This document shows, piece by piece, positions 22,001-32,768 of a DNA stretch of 64,000 bases. The stretch spans positions 2,790,001 to 2,854,000 of the forward strand of contig NC_047073.1 in assembly GCF_902459465.1 (NCBI RefSeq), in the 5' to 3' direction. The notes under the pieces are model-generated. The model worked only from the letters and a program-made list of their open reading frames with translations. It did no database searches and was not told the origin of the DNA. Each line of letters opens with the position of its first letter. The stretch's first letter is position 1. Position numbers and translations under genes: made by a program. This DNA is from Asterias rubens (Eukaryota; Echinodermata; Asteroidea; Forcipulatida; Asteriidae).

Positions 22001-22176
22001 ATGATGAAGCCGACACCAACACCAAGGATCAGTGAAATCAGCAGGAGCAAGACCAAGAGATTGCGCCGTAAGAAGCCGCAGCAGCAGGCACCCCAGGAAC
22101 CACGAGAGCTCTGGTCGTCGACCAGGCCGGACTTACCGTCCGTAGTAGGCGCTTTCATCTCTTCGATGTCACTCAT
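12862..22176 (-). CDS. SLC1A family excitatory amino-acid (glutamate/aspartate) transporter, complete, 8 exons
   Basis: A Na+-coupled glutamate/aspartate symporter of the plasma membrane. Eight exons (in order 21829-22176, 21227-21387, 18876-18918, 17988-18298, 17171-17404, 16399-16593, 15302-15436, 12862-13039) splice in frame to 534 residues, normal for EAATs. Family marks: TM1 [18 protein letters not shown] (from about 37), TM2 [19 protein letters not shown]1 ASSSATLP (364-371), TM7 NMDGT (399-403), HP2 [14 protein letters not shown]8 [16 protein letters not shown] (473-488). Asp477, Arg480, Thr481, Asn484 and Asp488 fall at the substrate- and sodium-site positions. Arg480 argues for acidic substrates rather than the neutral amino acids of ASCTs. 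The TM4 extracellular loop is unusually Met-rich. The C-terminus TKL fits a class I PDZ ligand. Which vertebrate EAAT it matches best I cannot say. Confidence 0.95.
13070..13348 (+). repeat. Family A MITE, 3'-truncated, second core type
   Basis: It starts taggcactgtatacactaat and keeps gataaaacatttt..gaaac-like sequence. Its centre is agatctcaggcctgaagcc rather than gagacctca. The right end is lost. Confidence 0.65.
14501..14632. repeat. Palindromic MITE, family E
   Basis: The arms are actttccgtatggcgccacc and ggtggcgccatacggaaact around about 70 bp of AT-rich DNA. Further copies are at 29770-29899 and 32917-33046. Confidence 0.85.
14970..15000 (+). repeat. G-rich tract
   Basis: gtgggtgggtggg followed by a run of about 18 G. 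It lies in the long seventh intron of the transporter, as C-runs on the transcribed RNA. It could form G-quadruplexes on the plus strand. Confidence 0.7.
15302..15436 (-). CDS. SLC1A exon 7 (HP2 and TM8 start)
   Basis: The acceptor is ttttgccgacag and the donor is gtaagt. It encodes [20 protein letters not shown] and [15 protein letters not shown], the second re-entrant hairpin and the start of TM8. Confidence 0.95.
16399..16593 (-). CDS. SLC1A exon 6 (HP1 end, TM7)
   Basis: The acceptor is cacccctcag and the donor is gtgagt. It encodes [15 protein letters not shown], then [20 protein letters not shown]. The NMDGT motif binds sodium and substrate in the family. Confidence 0.96.
16664..16980 (-). 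repeat. Family A MITE, second core type
   Basis: It starts aaaggcactggacacgtttg. The core ggctttaggcctgaagtctt matches the variant at 13070 rather than the gagacctca type. The right end is degraded. Confidence 0.65.
17171..17404 (-). CDS. SLC1A exon 5 (TM5-TM6 to HP1)
   Basis: An acceptor ending taatag and the donor gtagca. It encodes [36 protein letters not shown] and ends [12 protein letters not shown], the beginning of HP1. Confidence 0.95.
17826..17968. repeat. Palindromic MITE, family C
   Basis: The arms gggagactttgaaacgct and agcgtcttaaaagtctcac, with ggtggctgcaaac / gtctgctgccacc inside, match 4164-4317. It lies 20 bp from the donor of exon 4. Confidence 0.75.
17988..18298 (-). CDS. 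SLC1A exon 4 (TM4 loop with Met-rich insert)
   Basis: The acceptor is ttcgtttcag and the donor is gtacgt. It starts [17 protein letters not shown]. About 45 residues contain 13 Met, plus a possible glycosylation site (Asn in DNMTK). It then continues [20 protein letters not shown] into TM4c and MRLVSIII of TM5. Confidence 0.95.
18876..18918 (-). CDS. SLC1A exon 3 (43-nt microexon)
   Basis: The acceptor is tgttttacag and the donor is gtgagt. It encodes [14 protein letters not shown], matching the conserved 'R-N-x-F-P-x-N-x-x-x-A-C-F' stretch of EAATs. Its phase fits both neighbours. Confidence 0.93.
19372..19424 (+). repeat. G-rich tract, quadruplex-prone
   Basis: Several G runs, the longest about 16, lie within about 50 bp in intron 2 of the transporter gene. 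Confidence 0.7.
20423..21101. repeat. 23-bp minisatellite, about 29 copies
   Basis: Units of the form ttttggacttgtcaactatc plus agg vary at a few positions (gactcgtc, catctatc, agtgttgg). The array lies in intron 2 of the transporter gene, about 125 bp from the donor of exon 2. Open frames across it come from the 23-bp period and lack of stops. Confidence 0.93.
21227..21387 (-). CDS. SLC1A exon 2 (TM3)
   Basis: The acceptor is ccacccacag and the donor is gtaaga. It encodes [20 protein letters not shown], the third transmembrane helix, and ends VDSFLDLLR. Confidence 0.95.
21774..21807 (-). repeat. (GTT/GCT)n microsatellite next to a splice donor
   Basis: A short interrupted trinucleotide run (AAC-type on the transcript), about 20 bp inside intron 1. 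Confidence 0.7.
21829..22176 (-). CDS. SLC1A exon 1 (start codon, N-terminus, TM1-TM2)
   Basis: The ATG at 22174-22176 begins [18 protein letters not shown] cysteine cluster (ACCCGF) sits just before TM1, then comes TM2 with [20 protein letters not shown], close to the family signature. The donor is gtgaga. A possible acceptor (attcacag) at 22188-22189 suggests the 5' UTR may be split by an intron. Confidence 0.95.
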
Positions 22177-22189
22177 GATGATGGCTTCT

Positions 22190-24461
22190 GTGAATGTTCA
22201 CAAACTGTTCATGAAAATCAAACCAAACCAGTTATTAAATGTATTGTACATTTAGAATTATTAAGGATACCAAACACCATTCACGCAGTCATATTAAAGA
22301 AAACTGTTTCTGGACACCTAACAACAGGCAACAACGCAACAGCTGATTTGGCTGCAGCCAAAGTTATGGAAAATGCCGTTTTTTTTAAAAAGCTTTGGCT
22401 TTGGACTCGGCTTCATGCGCCGTCCTTTGGCCGCGTAAACGCAAAGGTTGCCACTGTCAAAAACGTGCCACTGTCAAAACAACAGCGGCCAAGCTGGCCT
22501 GGCCTGAGCCGAAAGGGCCTTTGAGAGGTTCACTTTAATGCTTCGCAACATTGTACAGCGATACAAACCCACCAAGATCTGAAACCCATCTAAGCAGAGT
22601 CACTGGTCTTTCTATCAGGCTTCCTGGCGTCTTGCAAACCAAATTTCCCAGTAAGCAGATGCATGAAACTGTGCCAAATGCACTTTTTGTTGACTATATT
22701 ATAGGTCAAATCGTGTGACCGAATTGTTATGGAATCTTTAAGATAAATACATAGGCAGTGTGCAGTCCCAACCCGTCCCACGGCACAAGGGGAATTCATG
22801 TGTTCCTTTTGGTTGCCATTGAGCCAATAAAAACCTTTGTACGTAATATTTACTCATATTAAAACCTATGAGGTGTTTGCACTCGAGAGGATGGGAGTTG
22901 GCCACAACAAATAACCTAAAAGCGAGTTATGATCCCCACGTGACCGTGTTTCAGGAAAGAGAACACGCATGAGTTGTGCTATCAAAATTTATAAACTTAT
23001 GTCGCGTATATTATTGGTAGGCAATAATGTTACTGCCATAATGAGGGACAACTTTTTTTTGAGTGGTCTTCCACTCTTTTAGATTGAAGTTTGCATCTTT
23101 TTGAGTGATTTTCACTCTGTCCTGGAGTGAAACCCCTTTAAAGTATATGAAATAACCACCACTCTTTTTAAAGAGCCATATGAGGGACAGCTCGAAATGT
23201 AAAGAGTGGTATTTTTCACTCTCACGATTTAGAGAGTATAATCCTCGACATAGCATGTTACTCAAGTTATGGGTGACCGACACTTCTATAAAACCTTTTC
23301 GACTACTGGTATTCAATGCTTTGTGCAGAACCAACCAAGGTTGTGATATTTACCGGTTGACTCAGTTTGGTTGCATGCTATAAATCTCTTTGCGATATGA
23401 TGGACAAATTACTATAACACTATAGTTTTGGGTAAATTTGTTTGTATACACCCAAACCAAAAAGTGCACTTCTATAGTGGCCACTATTTACCTCAAAAGG
23501 CTAATAGACATTTTGTTGTCATCCCCAAAATAGTTGTAATCTTTTCAGATGCGTTGACCCCCATAAAGGAATAATAATAATAACAACCGTATTTCTATAG
23601 CGCCTAACACCTCCAAAAGAAAGTCTCTAGGCGCTCAGAGGAAAACAAAAAGAATAGTTAAGTATATGAAGATTTGAATAGATGTTTCGAGAAGAGTCTT
23701 GAAACTTGAGATCGTGGTGGCTAGAGACTTTCTTTTGGAGGTGTTAGGCGCTATAGAAATACGGTTGTTATAATTATTAGTATACTGCCACAGTATGGAT
23801 GAAGGTGCTTCCTTTGGCCGCATGGCCTATCCTCCTCTGTCGCGATCCTATGAAAGCAGTGGGGGCGGGGCACAGTCGGCACATGCCCCCATTTTGAATC
23901 AACACTTCTGACTAAACATTACGATAGTATGTTACATTTTTATCAATTTGATGCGACAAGTTTGTTTGACAATAACGTCACAATAGTAATCACAACATAA
24001 CAACTGAGGTTACATCATGAAAGCTACAATTACAAATATTAATGGACATCAAGATACAAACCGAACCCTATCCGGCCTAGGGTAAACAAACATACAAACC
24101 TACACACGAAATAAAGGTATCTAAAAACACAGTTAAGTTTTACAGTCACTCTGTGGACATTACGTTGCTCTGTACACATATAAGGAAACTATTATCTTTA
24201 ACACTGTGTGGACATATTGAAGTCCACAAGGTTTCAAGTCCATGAATTGTGCGAACCTCTTGTACCCATTCTCAGCAACGATCACACAACCAATACATCA
24301 AAGCACACGGACAAACAAACTAAAAATACCCCAACTTGCTTTGGGAGGCAATCCGTTTTGGTCCGGTTAACTCTTTAAAATGATTCAATATCCTTTGGAA
24401 GATTAATATCCATGTCTAATACTTCATTGGAATTTATTTTTTCAAGAAGGAACAAAGAGAT
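22190..24461. other. Upstream region of the SLC1A gene, gene-free
   Basis: Presumed promoter and 5' flank of the transporter. No TATA box or 5' exon could be fixed. It holds an inverted-repeat element at 23580-23776. Nothing else is recognised. Confidence 0.45.
23580..23776. repeat. Inverted-repeat element with ~50-bp arms
   Basis: The left arm (aacaaccgtatttctatagc, gcctaacacctccaaaagaa, agtctctag) is matched by its exact complement at the right end, around about 90 bp of spacer. Confidence 0.88.
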
Positions 24462-24837
24462 TAAAGGAACACGTTACCTTGGATTGGTCGAGTTGGTCTT
24501 TGAAAAGCGTTTGTAACCGTTTTTTATCAAATGCATATGGGTAGAAAGATGTTGTAAAATTAGAATACAATGATCCACACAAACATGCCTCGAAATTGCA
24601 CGGTTTTTCTTTAACCTCGTCGACTAACACGGTCGGCCATATGGGAGTCACCATAAATGGCCGACCGTGTTAACTCGCAAAGTAAAAGGAAAACCACGCA
24701 ATATCGAGGCAAATTTGTGTGGATCATTGTATTCAACTTTTAAAACATCTTTCCAACCATGCATTTTATTTAAAAAACCGGTTACAAAACGCTTTTTATA
24801 GACCAACTCGTCCGATCCAAGGCAATGTGTTCCTTTA
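24462..24837. repeat. Long palindromic MITE, family B
   Basis: The ends taaaggaacacgttaccttg and caaggcaatgtgttccttta. Almost the whole element folds back on itself. The centre is taacacggtcggccat / atggccgaccgtgtta. The copy at 29084-29485 has the same layout. Confidence 0.9.
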
Positions 24838-25440
24838 ACGTGTAAAGGGTTCAACAAAATGACTTTGTCTGTTTTCCCAACGTCACGAACTCAGTAGAGG
24901 GAAACCATTTAGTTTTATCCCAGTTGTCAACACAAATGGGACAAAGGGACTTTTACGTCCAACGGGCCAACGACTCTGTAAACCACTTCCATATCAGCGG
25001 TGCATGCAATGACGCGAACAAGGCATACAAAAGAAGATAAATATAAACATGTAGATATATTATATCAGGCCAGGAATTTCATCTATGAAAAGGCCAGCCA
25101 TTTTGATTTGCAATGTTTGAAAATCATAACGTCAATGGGGAAACTTTTGAAAGGCTTCTATAGGTAAAGACAAGGGGAAACGAAGGCAATGGCCTCCAAC
25201 TTGAAATTATCTTAAATACTTCAACTTAAACTATCTTCAGATACAAAAAGTATTTAATCATTAGTTTTTTCTGTCTTTCAAACCTAAACTCAAATGCAAT
25301 AACCAATCGCTCAAAAAAGACTTTGTATAAAAAGCGTAGGCTTTCGGGTGTGATTCTGTGTGTGTCAATGGGCTTACGGGGCGCCCTTGTGGGGTCTTTT
25401 AGACATAGGAACAATGGACCATACACAGGAATAATTTGTT

Positions 25441-25496
25441 ACTCCAAGTGAGAAGACTGGTCTTTAACAATTATCAAAGGTGTCCAGTGCCTTTAA
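25441..25496 (+). repeat. Family A MITE, right end only
   Basis: ctccaagtgagaagactggt through aaggtgtccagtgccttta. The left part is missing. Confidence 0.65.
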
Positions 25497-25544
25497 GTTG
25501 TGGTATAGCGAAAACAACTGTTAGGGAAAACACACGTAATGAGG

Positions 25545-25640
25545 TAGGGACTGAGGTGGGATTCGAACCGGGGTCTACATCCACATAGGTGAAAGGCAGG
25601 GAAAGAGAAACCACTAAGCTATTACCTATTATAAAAATGA
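25545..25640 (-). repeat. tRNA-like SINE head
   Basis: On minus: tagcttagtggtttc as box A and ccggttcgaatcccac as box B. It is not the same family as 5626/6604. No cloverleaf typical of a functional tRNA is apparent. Confidence 0.5.
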
Positions 25641-26754
25641 CACACAGATCCTTTTCATTTGATTGGTGGAACTTACGTTCACTATTACTCCCATCCGCAC
25701 CGGCGATCAAAAAGACTTATTCGCCCATGGGGAATAGCATTTCACATTTAACAGTTAGGACCATCCTTGTTCCCAATGTTTTTGAGCAGTACAGCGCCGC
25801 CGCGCCGCTACTAAAACAAAGGAGCACTTGTGCAAAAGGTTGTGATCCGATTGCTATTAAATTTGGGCATGTCAGTTATATAAATCAAACAAAAATTCTG
25901 ACTTTTCTATTTCACTCTTGAAATGGAACAGTCCAGATTTTACCTTGCGATTATTTCTCCCATTCTACTCTGAGCCACTCAATATTTGTATAATACCACA
26001 CTTGTTACATCAATTCTTGAAACCAATGTAGGAATTTTGCCGTATCACCATAAGAGCAAAATTGGTAATTCAAATCATAAACAGACATAATAGTGTGACA
26101 TTTTCAGCTGTATGTTATCATAAGGCATTACTTTGTGATTGACCTAGAATCAGGAGTTATACAAAGTCAAACTTGTTGTTGTGACGACGTCATTCGTTCA
26201 CGACACTTCCTAAACAAAGATTTTCATGGTTTGATTTATTTTGGCAGTATCCCAGAAACCACTATTTTGATCATTGCCGAAGGTCGTGAACTTATTTTAG
26301 CAGAGAAATAAATACAGAAATTGTTGTTATAACGCAATAATATTCTACTTGACGCACGTAAAGCATTGTATCCGTTTCCCCCCGGAACAAACACTTGGGA
26401 TTTGACATGAAAGTTGGAAATAAACCAAAATAAAACCAGATTATGTTTCAATTAAACTTGATGCAATGATGAAATGAAGGGATTCTTTATTTGAATGGTT
26501 ATTGTTTTGAAGTTTTCGTGATTTGTATATATCTGCTTTCCAAATTACAATTTTGTGAATGTCGTTTTTACGAACTAGCAGTTTTGGGAAGATACTCCTC
26601 AAAAACGATATCCAAATAAAATCTCAATTTCAAACCATCAAAGATGGGGCATATGTTTATGTACTGTAAGTGTTGAATGGGAACTGTTCATAGTTACACA
26701 ATTCCCAAATATGTATCAATGAAATTTTATGCCTGAGGAACGCTTCAAGCGTGA

Positions 26755-26902
26755 GGCCTTCTAAGATTCAAACAGTTAAGTGAGAAATGACTTCTTTCTA
26801 AAAAACTGTGTTTTTCCCCCCACGGGAAGTCGGGAATCGTTACACACAATATTTTATACTAAAACAGCTCTCCACTGTAATTACAAAACGTGTCCATGCC
26901 TT
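26755..26902 (-). repeat. Family A MITE, diverged partial copy
   Basis: It keeps gtgagaaatgacttcttt, cacaatattttatact and gtgtccatgcctttag. The left terminus is absent. Confidence 0.5.
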
Positions 26903-27150
26903 TAGATGAGTGTTTGAGAAGCGCAATGAAGTGTACGTAAAATCTGTAGTCGTACAAAGAAAATACCAGTTAAATTCCCCGGAGAAAGTTTGTCATAGTC
27001 GGGGAATCAACTTTGCTCACGTCGATAGACGCAAGTGGAATTTCGTTACGTCCACAAATTCCCCAACAAGCCAAAACCCCGTTGTTTTGAATGAAGTGGT
27101 CACAGCTTTAAAATATTGCGCAGTTAACAGAGGATGGGAACAAACTATTA

Positions 27151-27399
27151 AATGCAGTGGACACTATTGGTAATTACTCAAAATAATTACTTACATTGAA
27201 TTTGAGGTCTCGAAATCAAGCATCTGGCAGCACATAACTTCGTGTGACAATGGCGTTTTTTCTTTCGCTTTTATCTCGCAACTTCGACGAACAATTGTGC
27301 TCAAATTTTCACTGGTTTGTTCTTTTAATGTACGTTGAGATACACTAAGTTAGACGACTGGTCTTTCACAATTACCAACAGTATCCAGTGTCTTTAAAA
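27151..27399 (+). repeat. Family A MITE, internally deleted
   Basis: It starts taaatgcagtggacactatt. The left hairpin half is missing (it jumps to tgaggtctcgaaatcaagca). The right end acaattaccaacagtatcc is present. Confidence 0.75.
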
Positions 27400-27562
27400 G
27401 CTATCTCCAAAATAAAACAAGATAAAAGGGGCATAATCAAAAACCACTTAAATAGTCTAGACGACTGGTCTTTCACAATTACCAACAGTATCCAGTGTCT
27501 TTAAAAGCTATCTCCAAAATAAAACAAGATAAAAGGGGCATAATAAAAAACCACTTAAATAG
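27355..27562. repeat. ~104-bp tandem duplication including a MITE end
   Basis: The block agacgactggtctttcacaa ... ccacttaaatagtc occurs twice in direct succession with a single substitution (ataatc / ataata). Each copy carries the right terminus of the family A element plus about 55 bp of flank. Confidence 0.9.
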
Positions 27563-28232
27563 TCTCCTTTGGGTCGACTATAAACTTACTTTTGACGAAC
27601 AACTCCCGGTATAGCTTCAATTCGGTCCGCACTGATTCAATCCACTTCTCACATATGAAGAAGTCTATAAACCCCAGTTTCTATTTTGAGAAACTTTATG
27701 CACCCAGAAGCTTTAGCTTGCATATCACTGAAGCGTGACGACAATTAGGTCAACATAAGAGTAGACCTTCATTATTGTTCACCATTATTGGTTTTATAGA
27801 AGAGTATATTTACGGAAGCGTATAGAAGGCCCCAACAAAATCCAACTGGTATGTACATGTAATAGGCATTTATAATGTGCCAAATGCGCAGCAGGAACAA
27901 AGTAAACAAAACAAAACAATACAATTAAATTCAAATTCAAGAATACATTTATTGCCAAACTCTAATAAAAGAATAACAACAGTTACATGTGTTACGGAGT
28001 AAAGCAAAACATGTCTTTAAGTAAGAGTAAACATTAATACATAAATAGAGTACGGGGCCGTTTGGGTAAGCATGAGCTTGTAAAAAACAATCAAAAAACA
28101 ACAAAAACAACAACAACAATGGGAAAGAAATCAGAAACCAAAGGGAAACCACGACAAGGCCGCAAGCATTGAGCCATGACGAGAACGTGCAGAACTTAAC
28201 AACAGTTAGGACTGCCTAAGTGAAATCCACCA

Positions 28233-28411
28233 CAGTGCCTTTAATCAAATTCGTGGAAAATTTATTCTTTCTTGAAAACTACGTTACTTCTGAGGGAGCT
28301 GTTTCTCACATTGTGTTATACTATCAACCTCTCCCCATAACTCATTACCAAGAAAGGTTTTATGCTAATAATTATTTTGAGTAATAACCAACAGTGTTCA
28401 TTGCTTTTAAT
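28233..28411 (-). repeat. Family A MITE, partial
   Basis: It begins agtgcctttaatcaaattcg (interior lost) and continues aaactacgttacttctgagg to aataaccaacagtgttcatt. Confidence 0.65.
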
Positions 28412-29083
28412 TTCAGCACTTACAACGAGTTCTTAATTTTGTCCCCCACCCACAGGTTACAAACAGGTACAATTATTACATCATTCATGTCTATATTTGT
28501 TCATTTACTTTCCCGATGACTTTTGACGAGTTGTGCTCATCTTGATTAAACAGAGTATGCTTGAAATGTTTCAGGTCACTAACACATGAATCTCAAAACC
28601 CCGGTGCAAGGCGTGTCATTCCACAAGGGGCCATAACGCATCTCCACACAAGACCCTTTTACCGCCATTTTTCTCTTGGCTCATACGCCAGTTGGGAGTG
28701 GTCTGCCAAGGCGTGACAAAGTCTGACAGTATACTGTTCAGCTTCATCAAAGGTCTTCGCATCCGTCACAAGAAGGTAGCAATGATCACCAAAACTTGTC
28801 TATGGACTGATGCAGAACATGCATGGATATACGATCAGGAAATGCGTCTGAAGGAGAGCTGAAACAGTGAAGTTTGCCGCCATTTTGAGCGCCGGGTGAT
28901 AGCGTCTGAACACGGCATGACGTGTCTAACTCAGCAAGTGGTAAGCTGTTGTAAGCCGTACCCCCGCCTGTCGATACTCCAAGTTAACTGTTTTTAAATG
29001 TATTTTATTTTATTCCGAAACGGGGAGGGTAACATTGTAATAATAAATAACAATTAGTGAAGAAGTCATAAGGAAAGGAGTGT
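28412..29083. other. Gene-free stretch
   Basis: I see no gene, satellite or palindromic element in this interval. Confidence 0.4.
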
Positions 29084-29485
29084 GAAAGGAACATGTTGCC
29101 TTGGATCGGTCGAGTTGGTCTTTGAAAAGTGTGTGTAACAGTTTGTTATAAAATGCAAATGGTTTAGAAAGATGTGTTAAAAGTAGAATACAATTATCCA
29201 CACACATTTGCCACAAAATTGCGTGGTTTTTCTATTACTTGACGAACTAACACGGTCGGCCATTTATGGAAGCAAAATATTTTGACTCCCAAAAATGGCC
29301 GGCCGTGTTTGTCGACAAGTTATAAAAGGAAAACCACGCAATGAGTGGTTACTTAGAGTGATACTTGTGTGGATCATTATGTTCTACTTTTAAAATATAT
29401 TTCTAATCATATGTAATTTATAAAAAACGATTACAAACGCTTTTCAAAGACCAACTGGACTGATCCAAGGCAACGTGTTCCTTTA
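29084..29485. repeat. Long palindromic MITE, family B
   Basis: It runs from gaaaggaacatgttgccttg to caaggcaacgtgttccttta. The centre is aacacggtcggccatttatg facing aaaatggccggccgtgttt. It is homologous to 24462-24837. Confidence 0.9.
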
Positions 29486-29621
29486 ACTAATAACAAAAAA
29501 CATACATTGGTAAAGCCTTGTTCACACAGTTTGATTTTTTTAAACGGTAAATAAAAAGACATACTTTGCCACGCAATGAATTATAGCTTCATCAGAAGAG
29601 TCCATAAAAAAACTTACATCT

Positions 29622-30916
29622 ATCTTCCCTACCAAGAATTTAAAAGTCTTTGTATTTATTAATAACATAAACCAACATAATATTCATAAGGTCGTTGTGT
29701 AATGGGCAATTTATAGCAGAAAATGGATTTGTGTTTCAACATGAAGATGATAATGCGGGCAAATTCTTTGGATAACTTTCCATATGGCGCCACCACTTTT
29801 TCACTAATTTTTACAAAAAGGGATATCATTGAGGTAAATTAGATACTATATCATTTCATATCAAATTAATAAGTGGTGGCGCCATACGGAAACTTTCCCA
29901 ATTCTTTGGCTTGACTCTAACCCAATAAACCTCCCTATAGTTCAATAAGTAGCTTGTGAGAGCATCTGAATTGGGCCAAAGAATGGCGATATTATAATTA
30001 ACACAACGTAAATATAACTCAAACTCAAACTGGGTTTGAAGATACGGTATGTCCTGAGCTTAGTCTTTTGGCCAGAATTAGTTCTATAGCCATTATGCAA
30101 GCTATTGTACCAGTTAGAGTTAAACACTTAACGTTTCACATTCCTTTGGCTATATAGATGGCGCAGTACCTTTTAAGAATGAGAAATACCGATGTTTTGT
30201 GGGCAAGCCCTTGTGTCTGATCACAGAGAATGTACAGCATTGTTATCACTCCTTTTCAACCAGTAACTTAGCATATGTACAAAGGAAAACGACAAAATTC
30301 GTCCCGGAATAAATCGGGTGTACGTATGGCTAACCGATGACGCGGTAAACTTGTAGAGATTGGGCATTAGTCTGGAGTCGAAATGACCTTAATAAATCTG
30401 TGATCTTTTATTGAACAGCTACTTTTGGGAGGCTGTTGAGCACAGTTCTGATTCCCACTTACTTGTTTTTTCCGCTATCAAGAACTATTGTCCAAGCCGC
30501 CCTAAAACTTTTACAATTCGGATGCAGGGATATGCCAGGTAGAGTCGGGTACAATGTATCCGTGTCTCTAGCATGTTTAATTTCAGAGTTATTGAAGAGT
30601 TCGGCTCAGATTTATTTTAAAACCATTCAACAAACAATTCGTCGGCTTTTTGTGTATAGCCCATGCATACAACTTTGGGGTGGTATAGGTCTACTTCCTG
30701 GCTGCTGGCCCCGCTCAGAAAAATTTCATATCATTAAAATAAGTACAAGAAGAAATACCTTGAAAATGGCTATATCCGATAAGTAACTACCACAGAAAGT
30801 GTCCACTGCCTTTAAATGGGCGTGACACGCGAGCTGGCACCTGTGCTTATTCAGGTTTTGCACGTGACACAACCTGAATGAGACATAGATATATAATTAA
30901 ATGTAGAATTAACTAC
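29622..30916. repeat. Left flank block of satellite A, copy 1 of a duplicated segment
   Basis: This 1.3-kb block recurs almost identically at 32769-34064. It contains a family E MITE (29770-29899) and, from about 30320 to 30800, a strongly diverged satellite A monomer (gagcacagttctgattccca ... gatgcagggatatgccaggt against the array consensus gagcacagccgcctac ... cagggacatgccagga). Confidence 0.9.
29770..29899. repeat. Palindromic MITE, family E
   Basis: The arms actttccatatggcgccacc and ggtggcgccatacggaaact. Same family as 14501-14632. Confidence 0.85.
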
Positions 30917-32768
30917 GAGTTCGTTTCGGAGCACAGCCGCCTACTTTTAATTTTCGGTATCAAGAAGTCTGGAAGCCGCTCTAAAACTTTGAAATTTAAA
31001 TTCAGGGACATGCCAGGATGACGCAGGTACAAACTGCGTCTCTCTATCGTTTTTAGTTCCAGAATGATTCAAAAGCATAGCCGAAAGTTTTTATAAGTCC
31101 GGGCTTTTTTTTCAAGGCATATATTTGTTTTCTCCAATAATCACCACATGCCGTGTATTTCATGCATTAAATGTCCCAAATTTAAGGGGTGTGTCGGGTC
31201 TACTCCCTGGCCTCTAGCGTCTCTTTGAAAATCCCCATAGCCCTAGATTTCTGTACGAGAGGAAAGCCCTTGAAATTGTCCATCCATTGGTGCTAAACTT
31301 GTTAAGATTGGGCAATGATTTTGGGTGAAATTGACCCGTTGTACTTTTGATTTTCTCTGTGCACAAAAATCCCCTAGGGAGGCTTGTTGAGTTCGTTTCG
31401 GAGCACAGCCGCCTACTTTTAATTTTCGGTACCAAGAAGTCTGGAAGCCGCTCTAAAACTTTGAAATTTAAATTCAGGGACATGCCAGGATGACGCAGGT
31501 ACAAACTGCGTCTCTCTATTGTTTTTAGTTCCAGAATGATTCAAAAGCATAGCTGAAAGTTTTTACAAGTCCGGGCTTTTTTTTCAAGGCATATATTTGT
31601 TTTCTCCAATAATCACCACATGCCGTGTATTTCATGCATTAAATGTCCCAAATTTAGGGGGTGTGTCGGGTCTACTCCCTGGCCTCTAGCGTCGCTTTGA
31701 AAATCCACATAGCCCTAATTTTTGTACGAGAGGAAAGCCCTTGAAATTGTCCATCCATTGGTGCTAAATTTGTTAAGATTGGGCAATGATTTTGAGTGAA
31801 ATTGACCCGTTGTACTTTTGATTTTCTCTGTGCACAAAAATCCCCTAGGGAGGCTTGTTGAGTTCGTTTCGGAGCACAGCCGCCTACTTTTAATTTTCGG
31901 TACCAAGAAGTCTGGAAGCCGCTCTAAAACTTTGAAATTTAAATTCAGGGACATGCCAGGATGACGCAGGTACAAACTGCGTCTCTCTATCGTTTTTAGT
32001 TCCAGAATGATTCAAAAGCATAGCTGAAAGTTTTTATAAGTCCGGGCTTTTTTTTCAAGGCATATATTAGTTTTCTCCAATAATCACCACATGCCGTGTA
32101 TTTCATGCATTAAATGTCCCAAATTTAGGGGGTGTGTCGGGTCTACTCCCTGGCCTCTAGCGTCGCTTTGAAAATCCACATAGCCCTAATTCTTGTACGA
32201 GAGGAAAGCCCTTGAAATTGTCCATCCATTGGTGCTAAACTTGTTAAGATTGGGCAATGATTTTGGGTGAAATTGACCCGTTGTACTTTTGATTTTCTCT
32301 GTGCACAAAAATCCCCTAGGGAGGCTTGTTGAGTTCGTTTCGGAGCACAGCCGCCTACTTTTAATTTTCGGTACCAAGAAGTCTGGAAGCCGCTCTAAAA
32401 CTTTGAAATTTAAATTCAGGGACATGCCAGGATGACGCAGGTACAAACTGCGTCTCTCTATCGTTTTTAGTTCCAGAATGATTCAAAAGCATAGCTGAAA
32501 GTTTTTATAAGTCCGGGCTTTTTTTTCAAGGCATATATTAGTTTTCTCCAATAATCACCACATGCCGTGTATTTCATGCATTAAATGTCCCAAATTTAGG
32601 GGGTGTGTCGGGTCTACTCCCTGGCCTCTAGCGTCGCTTTGAAAATCCACATAGCCCTAATTCTTGTACGAGAGGAAAGCCCTTGAAATTGTCCATCCAT
32701 TGGTGCTAAACTTGTTAAGATTGGGCAATGATTTTGGGTGAAATTGACCCGTTGTACTTTTGATTTTG

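Larger units (their letters stand above)
24838..26754. other. Gene-free stretch
   Basis: No exon is recognised. It contains a family A end (25441-25496) and a tRNA-like SINE head on minus (25545-25640). The rest is unassigned, AT-rich single-copy-looking DNA. Confidence 0.45.

Noticed and set aside
23011..23383. Overlapping ORFs upstream of the transporter
   Set aside because: AT-rich, no domain, with short repeated gagtg(g)t / cactc motifs that suggest degraded repeat DNA.
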